NCBI RefSeq assembly: GCF_020085105.1
Contig: NC_058047.1
Coordinates: forward strand, 16,006,001 to 16,070,000
Direction of reading: 5' to 3'
Length of the DNA: 64,000 nucleotides
Source: Siniperca chuatsi
Lineage: Eukaryota > Chordata > Actinopteri > Centrarchiformes > Sinipercidae
The notes beneath the pieces were generated by a model, which saw only the letters and a program-made list of their open reading frames with translations, did not search any database and was not told the DNA's origin. The first letter of the stretch is position 1. Each line of letters opens with the position of its first letter. This document shows, piece by piece, positions 1 to 20,889 of this stretch. Position numbers and translations under genes: made by a program.

Positions 1-470
1 ATCAACCCCTTTTCATACTTTCAGAGGTTCCCAGAGGAAAACAGAACTATGAGAACAGGTTTGAAATCAGGTTTGAGTGGTATGGATAAAGTTTCACCAT
101 TAACAACTTAGAAATTCTCAACATCGAACACTGGCTTCACGCAAGACAACAAACATTTTGTTGTAAACAATCCAATCCTTTATCTCTCCAGGTAAATCAT
201 CTTTCCTTTTCTGAACATTTAAACTGACAGCTGGCAGAGAAGGGAAAGTGACATCTCTGCTTGAGCAATCTGCATCAGTTATATAAAACATTGCCCTCCG
301 GAGAATGCTATAAGGCAAAATAGGCACTGTTATGCACAGGAGTTTGGAAATTACTGAGCAGAGTGACAAGGGGCTGGCTGCAAAAAGTTTAGAATCCAAA
401 ATCATTGCGCATTTTGACAACTTGGATTTTGAAGGTATAGCTCCATGGCCGACCAGATACTGTGTGTGGA
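1..470. other. Unassigned sequence upstream of LINE fragment
   Basis: No gene, RNA or clear repeat is recognised here. Open frames on both strands are short and show no known motif. It may include further decayed sequence of the LINE that begins near 471, but nothing in translation supports this. Confidence 0.4.
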
Positions 471-2045
471 GCGGACAAACTCAGACTCCTTTGTTATTGT
501 CCTCTGTGATTTTAACAAAGGTAACCTCAGCCATGAACTCCCCAAATACAGACAGTTAATTAAATGCTAAACGACTGTACTCAGAGAGACTACAACACCA
601 GTTCGCAGCCAGTGACTCTGCTTCTGTCTGGAGGGGACTCAGACAGATCACAAAGTCCAAATCTAAAGCCCCGCACTTCCATTAATGACTTGTGCCTGGT
701 CAACAAACTGAATTAGTTCTACTGTCGCTTTGAAAGACAATGGGACAGTCCTGACACCATCCCCCGTGACTCCATCGACCAGCTACAGCTCACCAACTTC
801 ACCTCCCCCACCTCAGCAGGAGCCTGGGCCTCTCCACAACTGCCCTCCTCAGCCACATACCAGTCTGTTGTAAGTCCTCCACCATCATCCTCATCCCCAA
901 AAAACTAAGGACCACAGGACTTAATGACTACAGACCCGTCGCCCTGATGTGCCTCTGTGGTAATGAAGTCTTTTGAGCACCTTGTGTCGTCCCAACTCAA
1001 ATCCATTATTGACCCTCTCCTGGACCCCTGCAGTTTGCCTACAGAGACAACAGATCTGTAGACAATGCAGTAAACATGGCCCTTCACTTCATCCTCCAGC
1101 ACCTGGACTCATCAGGAACCTACGCCAGGATCCTGTTTATGGACTTCAGCTCCGCCTTCAATACTATCATCCTGGCTCTGCTGCAAGACAAGCTCTCCCA
1201 GACTCACAGACTTCAAGTCCGACAGGAGGCACCACGGGAGCCTGGGAAACAAGTCTCTGACTCCCAGACCATCAGCAGCGGATCCCCCCAAGGCTGCGTT
1301 TTTTCGCCTCTACTCTTCTCCCTGTATACCAACAGCTGCACCTCCAGTCATCAGTCCGTCAAGCTCCTGAAGTTCACGAATGACACCACTGCTCATCTCT
1401 GGTGGGGATGAGTCCGCCTAGAGGTGGGAGACTGACCATCTAGTGCAGTTAGAACAACCTGGAGCTCAACGCTCTTAAGACAGTGGAGATGGTAGTGGCT
1501 TACAGAAAAAACCCAGGCCCACCTGCCCCCATCACCCTGTGTGACTCCCCAGTTGACACTGTGGAGTCCTTCTACTTCCTGGGCACCATCATTACCCAGG
1601 ACCTCAAGTGGGAGCTGAACATAGCTCCCCCACCAAAATAGCCCAGCAGAGGATTTACTTCCTGTGGCAGCTGAAGAAGTTCAACCTGCCAAAGACAATG
1701 ATGGTGCACTTCTATATTGCCATCATTGAGTTCATTCTCACCTCCTCCATCACCATCCGGTATGCTGCTGCTGTTTCATTCGCTCCACAGAGAAGGTGAT
1801 TGGCTGCAAACTGCCATCCCTCCACGACCTGTACGCCTCCAGGACCCTGAGCTGTGCAGGAAAGATTGTGGCTGACCCCTCCCACCCCGGACACAAACTG
1901 TTTCCGACACTCCCTTCCGGCAAGAGGCTGCGGTCCATCAGGACCAAAACCTCACGCCACAAGAACAGTTTCTTCCCATCTGCCGCTGGCCTCATCAACA
2001 AGGCCCAGGATCACCACTGACACTGACTCTATACCATAAAAATGA
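471..2045 (+). mobile_element. Degraded non-LTR retrotransposon, Rex1/CR1-like
   Basis: The remains of a LINE ORF2 can be followed across several frames. At about 471-565 there is an endonuclease piece ending in DFNKGNLSHELPKYRQ, which contains the GDxN-type block with Gly changed to Cys. It stops at a TAA and is followed at once (from about 571) by residues that normally lie between endonuclease and reverse transcriptase (LYSERLQHQF), so an internal deletion is likely. Reverse transcriptase follows: NDYRPVAL near 920, FAYRDNRSVDNAVN near 1037, the block with MDFSSAFNTI near 1140, SGSPQGCVFSPLLFSLY near 1270, and a decayed catalytic block reading TNDTT where ADDTT is expected. The 3' domain continues to the ending ..FFPSAAGLINKAQ near 2010. 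Stops and frameshifts make it inactive. The clade assignment is from motif memory only. Confidence 0.8.
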
Positions 2046-2540
2046 AAACCTAGCTTTTTAGCCTGGTCTTGTGAGCCATTAAGTCTGTATGAGCTTTAAA
2101 AGGGTATCTGGAATATTTGTTCTTCCTTAGGCTGCTGCCATATGCAGTCATACAGTCTATGGCTGAAGCCCATCTCTCCAGCCCCATATATACTAAAAAT
2201 CCCTGGGTCAAAACTAGCCCATAATTGGGATGTTATTTTTATATTACTGTTGTTATTTACCCAAAATACTATTTTGACCCAGTTTGACACAACAAGCTCA
2301 AGTTTTACCTTTAAACTATAGCAGTAAAAGGATAGACTTATTAAAGGCTTATTATTAACTAGCAGTAAATTGTGACAGTAAGGGTTTTCTTAAAAAAAAA
2401 CAGGCAAGCACACACACATTCATTTGACAAGTTTTCATCTTTGTGTATGTTTATGTGCTTGCATTCCGGGTACCTTTATTCTGAAAATCCCCCTTTTTAC
2501 TTTTGAAAGTAAACACCGGATGTAGACCATTCTGTCACTG
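2046..2540. other. Spacer between LINE fragment and hnrnpm promoter
   Basis: AT-rich sequence with a short A-run and a short CA stretch near 2390-2420. No coding or RNA feature is seen. Confidence 0.4.
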
Positions 2541-2550
2541 GTTTAAAATC

Positions 2551-2590
2551 TCCCAGCATTCCTTACAGACTGCTCTCGCCGCCATTTTCG
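2551..2590 (+). promoter_or_regulatory. hnrnpm: Probable hnrnpm core promoter / first-exon region
   Basis: TCCCAGCATTCC at 2551-2562 resembles the core of the ZNF143/STAF promoter motif. GCCGCCATTTTCG at 2578-2590 is a reverse-orientation YY1 site (AAAATGGCGGC). Both are frequent near transcription starts of housekeeping genes. The region lies about 160 bp upstream of the hnrnpm start codon. No TATA box is obvious. The exact transcription start cannot be read from sequence. Confidence 0.45.
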
Positions 2591-2746
2591 TTAGCTGGTG
2601 TCGCAGAAGTGGTCGTCGTTGTCATTAAGCTATCTATTATATTTTCCATTAAGGTCACTTTTGAAGACGCTTGACTCGCTAATATCGACGAAGATAGTCT
2701 GCGATAACACAGTTTAATTTAGCAAGACACTAAACTGCGCAAGAAG

Positions 2747-11270
<8,524 letters not shown>

Positions 11271-11562
11271 GTTATTTGTCTGTGTAACATCTGACACTTT
11301 GTTTAGTCACTAATGTCCAAACACTCTGTATCATCTGAATTGCCCTTCAGCATATTCATATTATATTCATATTCACTTGGTCTGTTAGATATTTGTAACA
11401 GTGAAAATGTTATTTTAGTTAGTAATTTGTAACCGTGAACGTGTTTTAGTTCTTGCTTTAAATTTTACTTTTTTTTTTTTTTTTTAGAGACCAAATTTTT
11501 AATTTTCTTTTTTCTTTTATGCTTCACCTGTCATTGCTTTTGTTCTATAAGGTGTTTTGATA

Positions 11563-11568
11563 AATAAA
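11563..11568 (+). terminator. hnrnpm: hnrnpm poly(A) signal
   Basis: AATAAA lies about 295 bp after the stop codon, followed by a GT/T-rich stretch, so the 3' UTR is short (about 310 nt). Confidence 0.8.
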
Positions 11569-11869
11569 TCTCAATATTTGAAATGCTGCTATGGATTTTT
11601 TTTTTGTTATTGCATTGCCTGTCATTATAGTAGACTAGCCAGTGTTCAGTCGTGACCATCAACTTCTAGCTTTCTTGTGATTGACCTACTTATGCAGGTT
11701 AATCACGTATTCATAACATTTGATGACCATTTTACTGGTTTACGTTAAAGATGATAGTATAGATGGTAGTATAATGGTGAACACTTTGGTCAATGCATGT
11801 AGATTAAATTATGCCAGTTTGAGCAATATGTGGCGGTAAAGCGCTTGGGGGGAATTATGTTTTGGAGGT

Positions 11870-11955
11870 ATCGTACGAGCCGAAAAGACTCTCCCTCATG
11901 GCTATGGAAGGTCAGAACCGGAAGAAGGTCACAGGCATTACAATCAAGATGGCGA
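11870..11955 (+). promoter_or_regulatory. timm44: timm44 promoter-proximal region
   Basis: CCGGAAG at 11918-11924 is an ETS/GABPA-type site, common in promoters of nuclear genes for mitochondrial proteins. CAAGATGGCGAC at 11946-11957 is a YY1-type site that includes the start codon itself. Only about 380 bp separate the hnrnpm poly(A) signal from this start. Confidence 0.5.
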
Positions 11956-14900
11956 CCCCCTTGTGTCAGTGTTACCAGGTGAGCGCTTGGGACATTTTGT
12001 TCAATATTAGCATTTAAACACCAATAAGTAATAACGGGATAACTTAAAAACTGTATTGTTGAACTGCCAGTTTACCACTGACTGCGATTGTCACGAGTTT
12101 TCTTTCTGATCAGGCTGTTAGCGTAGCGTTAGCTAGCTAGCCTGACTCTAGCTCTTTGATTTTATGTTGTCCAGCCGGTGTTTGAACTCTGAAGCGCAGG
12201 ACGAAATCTTTTTCTAAATAAAATGTCGTCATGGGTGTTAGCTGCATGTTCGGACTTTCCACCATGCCTTGTACTGAACAGAAAGTCTGCCTATTGATTA
12301 TAAACGCGATCACTTTCCTGCAATGCTCTTTCTTCCAACACTTGACGTTATGGCATGCCAATATCATAATTGTACGTGTCATCTAAACATAACGAGGTTT
12401 CATACAGTGGTGATTTATTAATGACATGTCTAACTGAAGAGTTTGTCTCCAGCACGATTGTCAGTAGCTGCGTGGTTATCAAGTAGTCTACTGAAGTTTG
12501 AGAGTGACTTCGTATGTCTGTCTCCAGATATGTGTAAGAAGAGGCTTGGTGGCTTTCCCTTCCTCTTACCTGCTACTTCACAACAGACCCAATGTCTACA
12601 GGATACGTGGGTTCCTCACATGCTCTCCACAGGTACGAACACCTGACACAAGCTGTGTTACTGCCATACCTCCTTCTGGATTTTCTGAAGCTGTACTTTG
12701 CAGGCTGTGTGTCACTATCTGCCTTCCTCTGTGGAGAATTTTCCTGATGTTAGGTTTGTTTATGCTCTCAACCTCAACAAACCTCACTGCAGTTTTATTT
12801 GAAGACAGTCTTATAGTTGCTTTTTGTTTTTGGATAGTATTGTTCTAACCTAGCAAAATGAGCACACACACATTCAGTTGCAAATTAATACAATTATAAT
12901 GTTCAGTCTTTGTTGAAACTGTTTTAGAGAGGTATTTATTCAACTGTATAGTCGTTTTGGAAGATGTACCATGTGGTGCTGTTGAACTATATTGCATTAT
13001 GCAGAGAGGTGGTTCTGTTATTTAGTCTGCCCTCACTGATATAAATGGGGTGGACAAAATAATAGAAACACCTGTCGGTATAATGCAGTACAGTTCGATA
13101 GCACCACAAACTGCAGCCTCCAAAATGACCATAAAATTGATTGTTTTCAACAAAAACCGAACATTATAACCTTCATGAATGTAGGATTTATTACAGGACT
13201 GTTGTATTCGACTGCATTTGTTTTAGCTAGGTGTACCTAATAAACTGGCAACTCAGTGTGTACTTTAATTTTAGGTAGAAAACAAGCATAATAACTTGCA
13301 AAAATGCAGCAGTACTTTAGAATAACAGATATGCAGCATAGACTTTATTCCATGAGCTGACATTTGCATTGATGTTTTTATAGCTATGAAAAAAAAACTG
13401 AAACATCAGCTCTTGGAATAAAGTTTACTACTCTGCATATCTATCTGTCTAAAGTGCTCCTGCTGTCTTTGCATGTTATTATACTTGTTTCCTAACTAAA
13501 GTTTATCAAGACGTCTTGAGCAGCGGGGCACACCTCCCCTGCAAGTTTAAGTGCATAAGCATCACTATGAGCATGCATTTAAGTTTAATTGAACTGCTCA
13601 AGACACACTTGGAGTAAATTAATCATTCCTGTTGTTTCTTATTTATACCAACAAGGTGCTTCAGTCACCCCTCCTGCAGGTAAGGTATTTGTCAGGGGAG
13701 AGAGGCGGTGGCAGAAAAGGTTTCCTGAGGGAGTTTCTAGACAACCTGAAGCAGGAGCTAAACAAGAACAAGGACATGAAAGAAAACATCAAGAAGTTCC
13801 GGGAAGAGGCCAAAAAACTTGAGGAGTCAGACGCATTGAAACAAGCCCGAAGGAAATATGTTAGTATTTGGCCACACACAAACAGAATTTCTTTCCATGT
13901 TAATATGAAAAACTAGAGTTAGGTCTAAAAGTTCCAATGCATTTTTCACCAATGCTTATTCTTCACCAGAAAACTATAGAGTCTGAAACAGTGAAGACCT
14001 CTGAGGTTCTCAAGAAGAAGTTGGGAAACATCTCTGAGACAGTTAAAGAGGTAAGTATGATAGGTATCTCCATCAGATGCAGCCTTTCTTTTTGATTTTC
14101 ATATTATAGATATGCTATTCCAGTTGATCCATCCACCCTTACAAGTTGTGTCTATGTCTCTCTGTGTGTGTGGACAGGGGCTAGAGGAGGTCAGTCGTAC
14201 AGAAATTGGGAAGAAAATTAAGGAGGGAATGGAGGAAGCAGCCAAAACAGCTAAGACCTCAGCAGAGACCGTCTCTAAGGGTGGAGAAAAGTTGGGGAAG
14301 ACTGGTGCATTCAGAGCAATATCACAGGTATGGAGTCATTGTGCACACTACGGTGCAGATATATTTCCTTGTTTACCAAAAGGTGAACTGCATTCATTGG
14401 TTTTTATTTCTCTTAAATAAAGTACAGATACCTATACACTGAATGGTAAGGTAGGACTGAGAAGTGTCTCATGAGATTGGAGGTGAATCTTAAGATCTGT
14501 GCAAGTGTTAATACTGTATACAAACAAAGAAGAGTGCGCAAACTATCAAGATTATCAAGAAAATATCCAGATTGTTACTGGCACCTGTTATTCAATGATA
14601 TTTCACTTAATTACCAATTTTGTGCACTGCTCTGTTTCACTGTTAGCAAAATTATTTATCATATTCCATTCATAGAAACTTCTCAAGGTTAAAGATAAAG
14701 GTAGGGAAATAGTAATGTACCTTTTTAGAAATTAATTAGGAATTTAAAAAAAACACAGTGTCATGAAAACAATATACCTGAATACTGGAACAAATTTTTT
14801 GTTTTCTTGTCTGCTATCTGTTGATCTGTTTTCAGGGCATGGAGAGTGTGAAGAAAGAGATTGGTGACCTAGGTCACACTGGCCCTTATCGGCCTCCTAC

Positions 14901-17900
14901 CAGACTCAGGAAGAGGAGTGAGTTCTCCTCCAAGGGGGCAGGGGAGGAGAGCAAGGTCTTCGAGGCCAACGAGTACGTGAGTGCCCTCTGCTTTGCCCTG
15001 ATACTGAGAGGGGAACGCCTCTTATATGGCCTTATATAGTCTAATCATTATTATTAAAATTACAGGAAATTAAATCTCAAAGCCGAACCTTGATAGTGTT
15101 CCCAGTTTTTCCTTTACATTTAGTTAATTGTTCTTGCTGTCAATACTGCAGTGTTTTCCTTTCTGGGTTAATATGGTTTAATGTGATGGTCAGCATGAGT
15201 GCAGCAAGTCAACAGTGGCACCCGTTTCCCTCGGCCTGGTGTTTGAAGCTTTACTTTGTGTATTCTTCAGGGAAGCTATGGGTGTGGTGCTCCACAAAGA
15301 TTCAAAATGGCATCAGCAGTGGAAGGACTTCAAAGACAACAATGTGGTCTTCAACAGTAAGAACTAACAGACCTCACACTGTCTGTCTCTGCATCCTTGG
15401 CTGTTTACTTTTAGTCAGCTTTTAATGAGTATGTATGTTGTATGTAAGTGATATGGAGTCCAGGTCAACTTGCATAAAATCAGAGGCTTTAAATATTGTG
15501 TATTTTTGTGTGGGAAAAGAGTCACAAATGGATGATCTATTTAATTGTTGAGTAGTGAAGTTAAACAACATGGTGGGTCTAGAGTCCACATCGTTCAGGC
15601 TGTCCTGCATGTGGTGCTGCTATTATTGGGGATTTTACACAGCTCTGGTGAGATAAATTAATCTATAGAAAAATTGTCGAGGTGATAAAACTTGTGTAAG
15701 ATATATTTGTGCGTGGGCCTGGATGACTTGGAATACTTTACTAACCTTCAAGCTTTTGGGTTTCCACTAATAAGCATTTACTGAAAGAGCCATTTAATAG
15801 AAGGTGCTGCTAGATGTTTAGGTGGAGAATGTGTAAAATGGGGGATCTATAAATTAACATCACTGGGCTGATTTACTTGATATTTTGCACATTAGTTAGG
15901 GAAAGAACGTTGATGATTAATCAGATCATTAATCGCAAAGTCAACAGATTTGCAAGTATGTAGTTTTCCTTAGTTTTGCAGCATCAACATTTTTTAATCT
16001 ACCCTAAATACTAGGGTGGGGCGGCGAACCAATACATCAGTTTTCAGTAGCAGGCTAAATCTATGGCAGATGACATTTTTGGCTAATTTAAGTAAGAAAA
16101 ATAATAGCTCCAGTGGAACTGGCAATATCGGGGCGTCATTCACTGATTACCTGTGCCTGCACAATGTCCTACACAGCATAAAACAACCCACCTGCAGCAC
16201 TCCACTGTGGCTTTTTAGTGGCATCATATGTTCTGTTGAAAGGCTTTTTATTTAATGCAGTAGACTGTAGTTTTTAGATGCACAATGCAGAGGATGAAGC
16301 TCAGACACTCTGCCTCTTGAACCCGCAGTACATTTGATATTGCTTGTTGCAGGGGTGAAGGTGTCCTGTGTGAAAATCCTGCTAAATACATGTATGTGTG
16401 TGTGTTTCTGTGTGAGTGAACTGAAGAGATGTGAGTGTGTGTTTATTTATCCGGACATGTATTGGAATCATACAATGATTCATCAATCACCCAGCAGCAA
16501 TGCACAGCAGCCTTTTGCTGAGCCTCAGTTTTTAGCCTTTTCATTCCTCACGTTGTCTAACCAGCAGATCCTGTGGGATTTCATATTTTTGGCAGGAAAA
16601 ATGATGTCTAATCTCTGTATATGAACTTACTATGAATTTGAAAGGATTTGCTGATCCAAGAGAATTTTTTATTTTTTTCCCAACCTGTGTGTGTGTGTGT
16701 TTCATGTTCTTATATCCCAGTGGGGACTTTAACCTGAATGCACACTAACCCATGGGGACTTGTGTCTCTGTGGGTAGAGACTGCTTTTTGAGGGTTAAGA
16801 CTTAGTTAAAGGGTACAGGTTAAGGTTAGGCATTTAGTTGTGATGGTTAAGGTTAGGGTAAGGGGCTAGGGAAAGCATTATGCCCATAACTGTCCCCCAC
16901 GGCGATAGTGAAACAAACCTGTGTGTGCGGAGGCCGTGGAAGCTTCAGGTTTCAACTTAAAATGTCTCATAAAACTCTCATTCTTACATTCACCGCAGGG
17001 TTCTTTGAGATGAAGATGAAGTATGATGAGAGTGACAACGCCCTCATCAGAGCATCTCGTGCTGTCACCGACAAGATGACTGACATCATAGGTGAGAGAC
17101 CTCTGGCCTGATAGTCTGCATTAATCACACTGAGAGGTCTAATCAAGCTATAACAGAGAAGATACAAAGGTTATGTGTACTTCAGGTTATCTATAGGTAC
17201 CTATAAATTCAGAAAAGGTTTATATCATATATACAGTATATTCTACAGCTTAGAGATTTTCAAGCAGATTTAGATTTTCATTATAACTACATTACTAAAT
17301 GAGATGAGAGATTTTGATAGAGTATAATTAGTGATATCTAGTTAAGATAGAACTGAAAAGCAAGGTAAATAAACTAAAGTAAATGGAACAGATTATGTAA
17401 TTTACCTCATACACAATACAAGAAGAAAATATTTTGTTTGCTTTAACACATGTAACTACTTAGCCACATCATGTCACTGAATTAATAATGTTTCAACAGT
17501 CTGTTCTACTGTTCATTATGTTTGCTAACTGGCAGCTGCTTCAGTTAATCTTTTTTGCTCTGCTGGCTTTGTTCAATTACTACATTGTCTGGGTTTTCTT
17601 TGGTAGCATAAATAATTCCCTCAGACTCCTGCTGTTACTGTGTATTTTTCTTCATCCATTTTTCTATGTGTTTCCTGTCCATGTGTTCATATGTGTTTAG
17701 GTGGGATGTTTTCTAAGACGGAGATGTCTGAAGTACTGACAGAGATTTTGAAGGCAGACCCATCTTTTGACAAAGATTCTTTCCTCAAGCAGTGTGAACG
17801 AGATATCATCCCCAATATACTGGAGGTATGTTGGACTGGTACCAGTGTGTAATTGAATAATTTAATCCATTTGAGAGAAGTTTTGTATGTTAGGACAAAT

Positions 17901-20163
17901 TACCGGTGGATGTTTCTGACAAGAAATGTTTTTTTTGTATGCAACATTGAATTACAGTAGATGTAATTAGGATTTTCTGCCACTGATCAGAATTAGAAAT
18001 ACTTTATTGTGTAAGTGAAAACAAATTTCTACAAATTATGTACAAATATAAAACATATGTTGACCTCTGTGATTAGGTCTTGATTTAACCTTTCAGATGT
18101 GTCCAGGGAGTTTTTTTTTAAGCTGGTGTTTGCTCTGTCTCCATGCAGGCAATGGTCAGAGGGGAGCTGGAGGTACTGAAGGACTGGTGTTATGAAGCGG
18201 TACGACCTTTCTCCCACACTGACTGAAACACAGATACCATAGGCTTCTTTTGTTATTGATATGTAAAGACAGTAGTTAGACTGACCACATTGGTGCACAT
18301 ATTGCTTTCGGGTGGGCAGCTCTTCATGAAATGTCTGGTCATAATGTTATCTTCTTTTTCTCCATATTGGGCGTGTAGACATACAGCCAGCTGGCACACC
18401 CAATTCAGCAAGCCAAAGCCATGGGACTTCAGTTCTGCTCACAGATCCTGGACATCGACAATATTGATGTAAGTTACTACAGACTACAATGCACAAGATT
18501 AATGAAACCTTGAGTACTGGCACTCCATGATACTCCAAGGTTTTGCTAAATCTAAGTAATACACTAGTTTACAATATAGGTGTTTTGGTGAGCATTCAAA
18601 ATGCCTGAAATTAACGTTTGGCCTCACGCCAATAGCAGGTAATCTAAATGATAATTACTGGTTGGAGTATTTTAGGAGCCTTTTTTAATACACAACAATT
18701 GTTTTGCTGTTATTTTCAAGAGCTCGTGGTTAGAGTGTATATGGTGATCTGCATGGACAAAGTTAGCAGATATGCAAAATCAAAGTATACAACCAAGTCA
18801 GGCAAATGTCAGTGTTGTCAAACATCTTGTAAAGTTACGAGGAAGTGTAACCGGTCTTTATTCATTTTTAACTCTTCTGTATTTTGTGTTTTCCTGGTAC
18901 TATTCTCAGACTGAGTATAAGTCCTTGCATCAATTTTGTCTCTATCAACCAGAACTTCTGTGTTTTTAAATATCTCTTGAGCTATGATAAACTGCTTTAA
19001 TACTTGAATGCTATCTAAAGATCACATTTTGTTGGTTCAGTAAAAAATACATGTATCCTCTTCTCCAGTTGGCCATGGGGAAGATGATGGACCAGGGTCC
19101 AGTGCTGATTATCACCTTCCAGGCTCAGTTGGTCATGGTGATCCGAAACACCAAAGGAGAGGTGGTGGAGGGAGACCCTGTAAGTTACACACACTAGGAA
19201 AACAGTCCTTGATTTGCTAGCATCTGCCATACGATAAAACTAAAGAGCTTCTTAAAACACAACAAATGTAAATTATGTGGTATCTGAGCTGTGTTATGTT
19301 ATAGAAATAGTACAAAGCTTTAGCTCGCATTTTGTCATAATCACAAATGTGTTATAAATGAGGCACCAAGATAATGTTATGAGACAATGAAACCACTTTT
19401 TACTATTTGGGCATGGCTTTTATTTATTTATTTAGACCCACGACACAGATTAAAGCTGTTTTGGTTGTAAATCAGCTATGTTGTCCACTCAGGGCTCCTC
19501 GGGGACACCTGTGATTGGTATCCACTCAGTACCATGCAGTTGGCATCTTCCCAGGGTTCAGATTAAAAGACTACTGCAAGAGGATTAATGGTGGATGTAC
19601 TGTTCTTCCGTGTTTTATCAGCTGAATCCAAATGTCTGGACATCAAATGACAAACTGCCCTTATGGACTACAGTATTTAGTGTCTCTTACACCCAGCTTC
19701 TCATGGTTACTCCTCATCTGGTCACAGACCTTAAAATCTTTTCCCCTTTCAAACTTTCTTGGATTTAGAGACAAATGGGACATTTGGGTATTGATTGGGC
19801 ACAGTTAACTCAAGAATAATGTGAGCGGTCACTCGGGGTAGCTGTTGGAGTCATTCTCACTGTCTGTAAATGGTCTCAGACAGACCAATATATAAATCCG
19901 AACATGGCTTACATCAGGCTCAAACCTCAAAATAGATGTTTATATTTGGATTGTAAGTGTGTATCTGTCTTCCCTGTTTTACAGCGATTAAGAAGAATTC
20001 AACAGTTAAAAATATGTGTACCCATCTGTTTTTCTCCCTCCAGGAAAAAGTGCTCAGGATGATGTACGTGTGGGCTCTGTGTCGAGACCAGGATGAGCTC
20101 AACCCATATGCTGCCTGGAGACTACTTGACATTTCCGCCTCAAGCACCGAACAGATCCTCTAA
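11949..20163 (+). CDS. timm44: Mitochondrial import inner membrane translocase subunit TIM44 (13 exons)
   Basis: TIM44 is a peripheral protein on the matrix face of the inner membrane that recruits mtHsp70 to the TIM23 channel for presequence-driven import. Exons read: 11949-11978, 12528-12632, 13680-13859, 13970-14050, 14178-14327, 14836-14972, 15271-15356, 16999-17091, 17701-17825, 18149-18199, 18379-18468, 19069-19179, 20044-20163. They sum to 1359 nt, i.e. 452 residues, the same length as human TIM44. The first ~50 residues are Arg-rich and lack acidic residues, fitting a matrix presequence. Residues ~57-130 are a charged helical region (LKQELNKNKDMKENIKKF). A GGEKLGKT motif falls at 167-174. 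The C-terminal Tim44 domain runs from about 255 to the end (RFFEMKMKYDESDNALIRAS, GKMMDQGPVLIITFQAQLV, ending ISASSTEQIL). Exon 1 codes only ten residues; its ATG starts the frame that joins exon 2. Confidence 0.96.
13047..13260. repeat. Dispersed fish-type repeat in timm44 intron 2
   Basis: The segment starts GGTGGACAAAATAATAGAAA and ends with CTAATAAACTGGCAAC plus a few bases. I recognise this as an interspersed repeat common in fish genomes; the family name is not certain. It abuts the foldback element that follows. Confidence 0.5.
13262..13503. mobile_element. Foldback / MITE-like inverted repeat in timm44 intron 2
   Basis: Two arms of about 100 bp are imperfect reverse complements. The left arm starts at 13262 and reads through AACAAGCATAATAACTTGCA and GACTTTATTCCATGAGCTGA. 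The right arm ends near 13503 and in reverse reads AACAAGTATAATAACATGCA and AACTTTATTCCAAGAGCTGA. A ~30-bp centre separates them. There is no coding capacity. It looks like a non-autonomous hairpin element. Obvious target-site duplications were not established. Confidence 0.75.
16685..16930. repeat. Fish dispersed repeat with GGTTAAGGTTAGG core
   Basis: The segment in the intron before the exon at 16999-17091 runs from a GTGTGTGT stretch through CCAGTGGGGACTTTAACCTG and repeated GGTTAAGGTTAGG-type units to CCATAACTGTCCCCCACGGC. This arrangement is a familiar fish repeat. It ends about 70 bp before the acceptor. Confidence 0.55.
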
Positions 20164-20863
20164 GACTCTTTGATACGCACAAAACTCTCACCCCGGGAGA
20201 GAACATACTGTACCTGAACATGCCCTGGAGCTGGCTTGGAACAAAAGTGGGGGAGAGGAAGGCACGTGGAGATGAGGGACAGCCAAGTTGGACATGGTCT
20301 CACTTCACAACAGAAACATTGTGGAGTAGTGTTGCTACATGCTAAGTGCTTCACTTTCTCTTTTTTACTACACTGGCTTTGGGTTCAGTCAGTCACTACA
20401 ATCCCTGGTTTTTCTTTGAATGTCCCTGAGAGTTATTTCTAACCATTCCTCTGGCTCACACTAGGGGGCGGTAGACTACCAACAACTCTTATCCACAGTA
20501 CTTTCTGTAATGCCTGTATGACTGTCCATTTATTGAAACTGTATGGTGCAGGGCAACCGTTGTTGGCAATTAAGGGATAAATTAAGTTATTTAACTTAGG
20601 TTTAACTTTTATTATGAATATGAGGAAAGAAAATAAGGGGGGGGGGATTTGAACTTTAGGTTCAGGTCTGTATCTCAAAAATCTCAGATGTCTCTGCCAC
20701 CTTCCTCTGTCTCATCAGTCCCTCATACTCTCTCTCTCTTCCTCTCCAAGGCATTGTTATCTTGGTGGTTGGTGGTGTTGTGGCCAATCAGTGCTCTCTT
20801 GTTTGTATGATAATCATCCAATGTAATAGTTAAACTGTGAGAGAGTCTATATTTATTATGAAA

Positions 20864-20869
20864 AATAAA
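20864..20869 (+). terminator. timm44: timm44 poly(A) signal
   Basis: AATAAA in AAAAATAAAGATG, about 700 bp after the stop codon. The intervening 3' UTR (20164-20863) has no coding or RNA feature I recognise. Confidence 0.75.
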
Positions 20870-20889
20870 GATGACCCCTGTTTTTCACA

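Noticed and set aside
118..420. 100-codon reverse-strand open frame at the window start
   Set aside because: No motif, no splice context, and adjacent to decayed LINE sequence.
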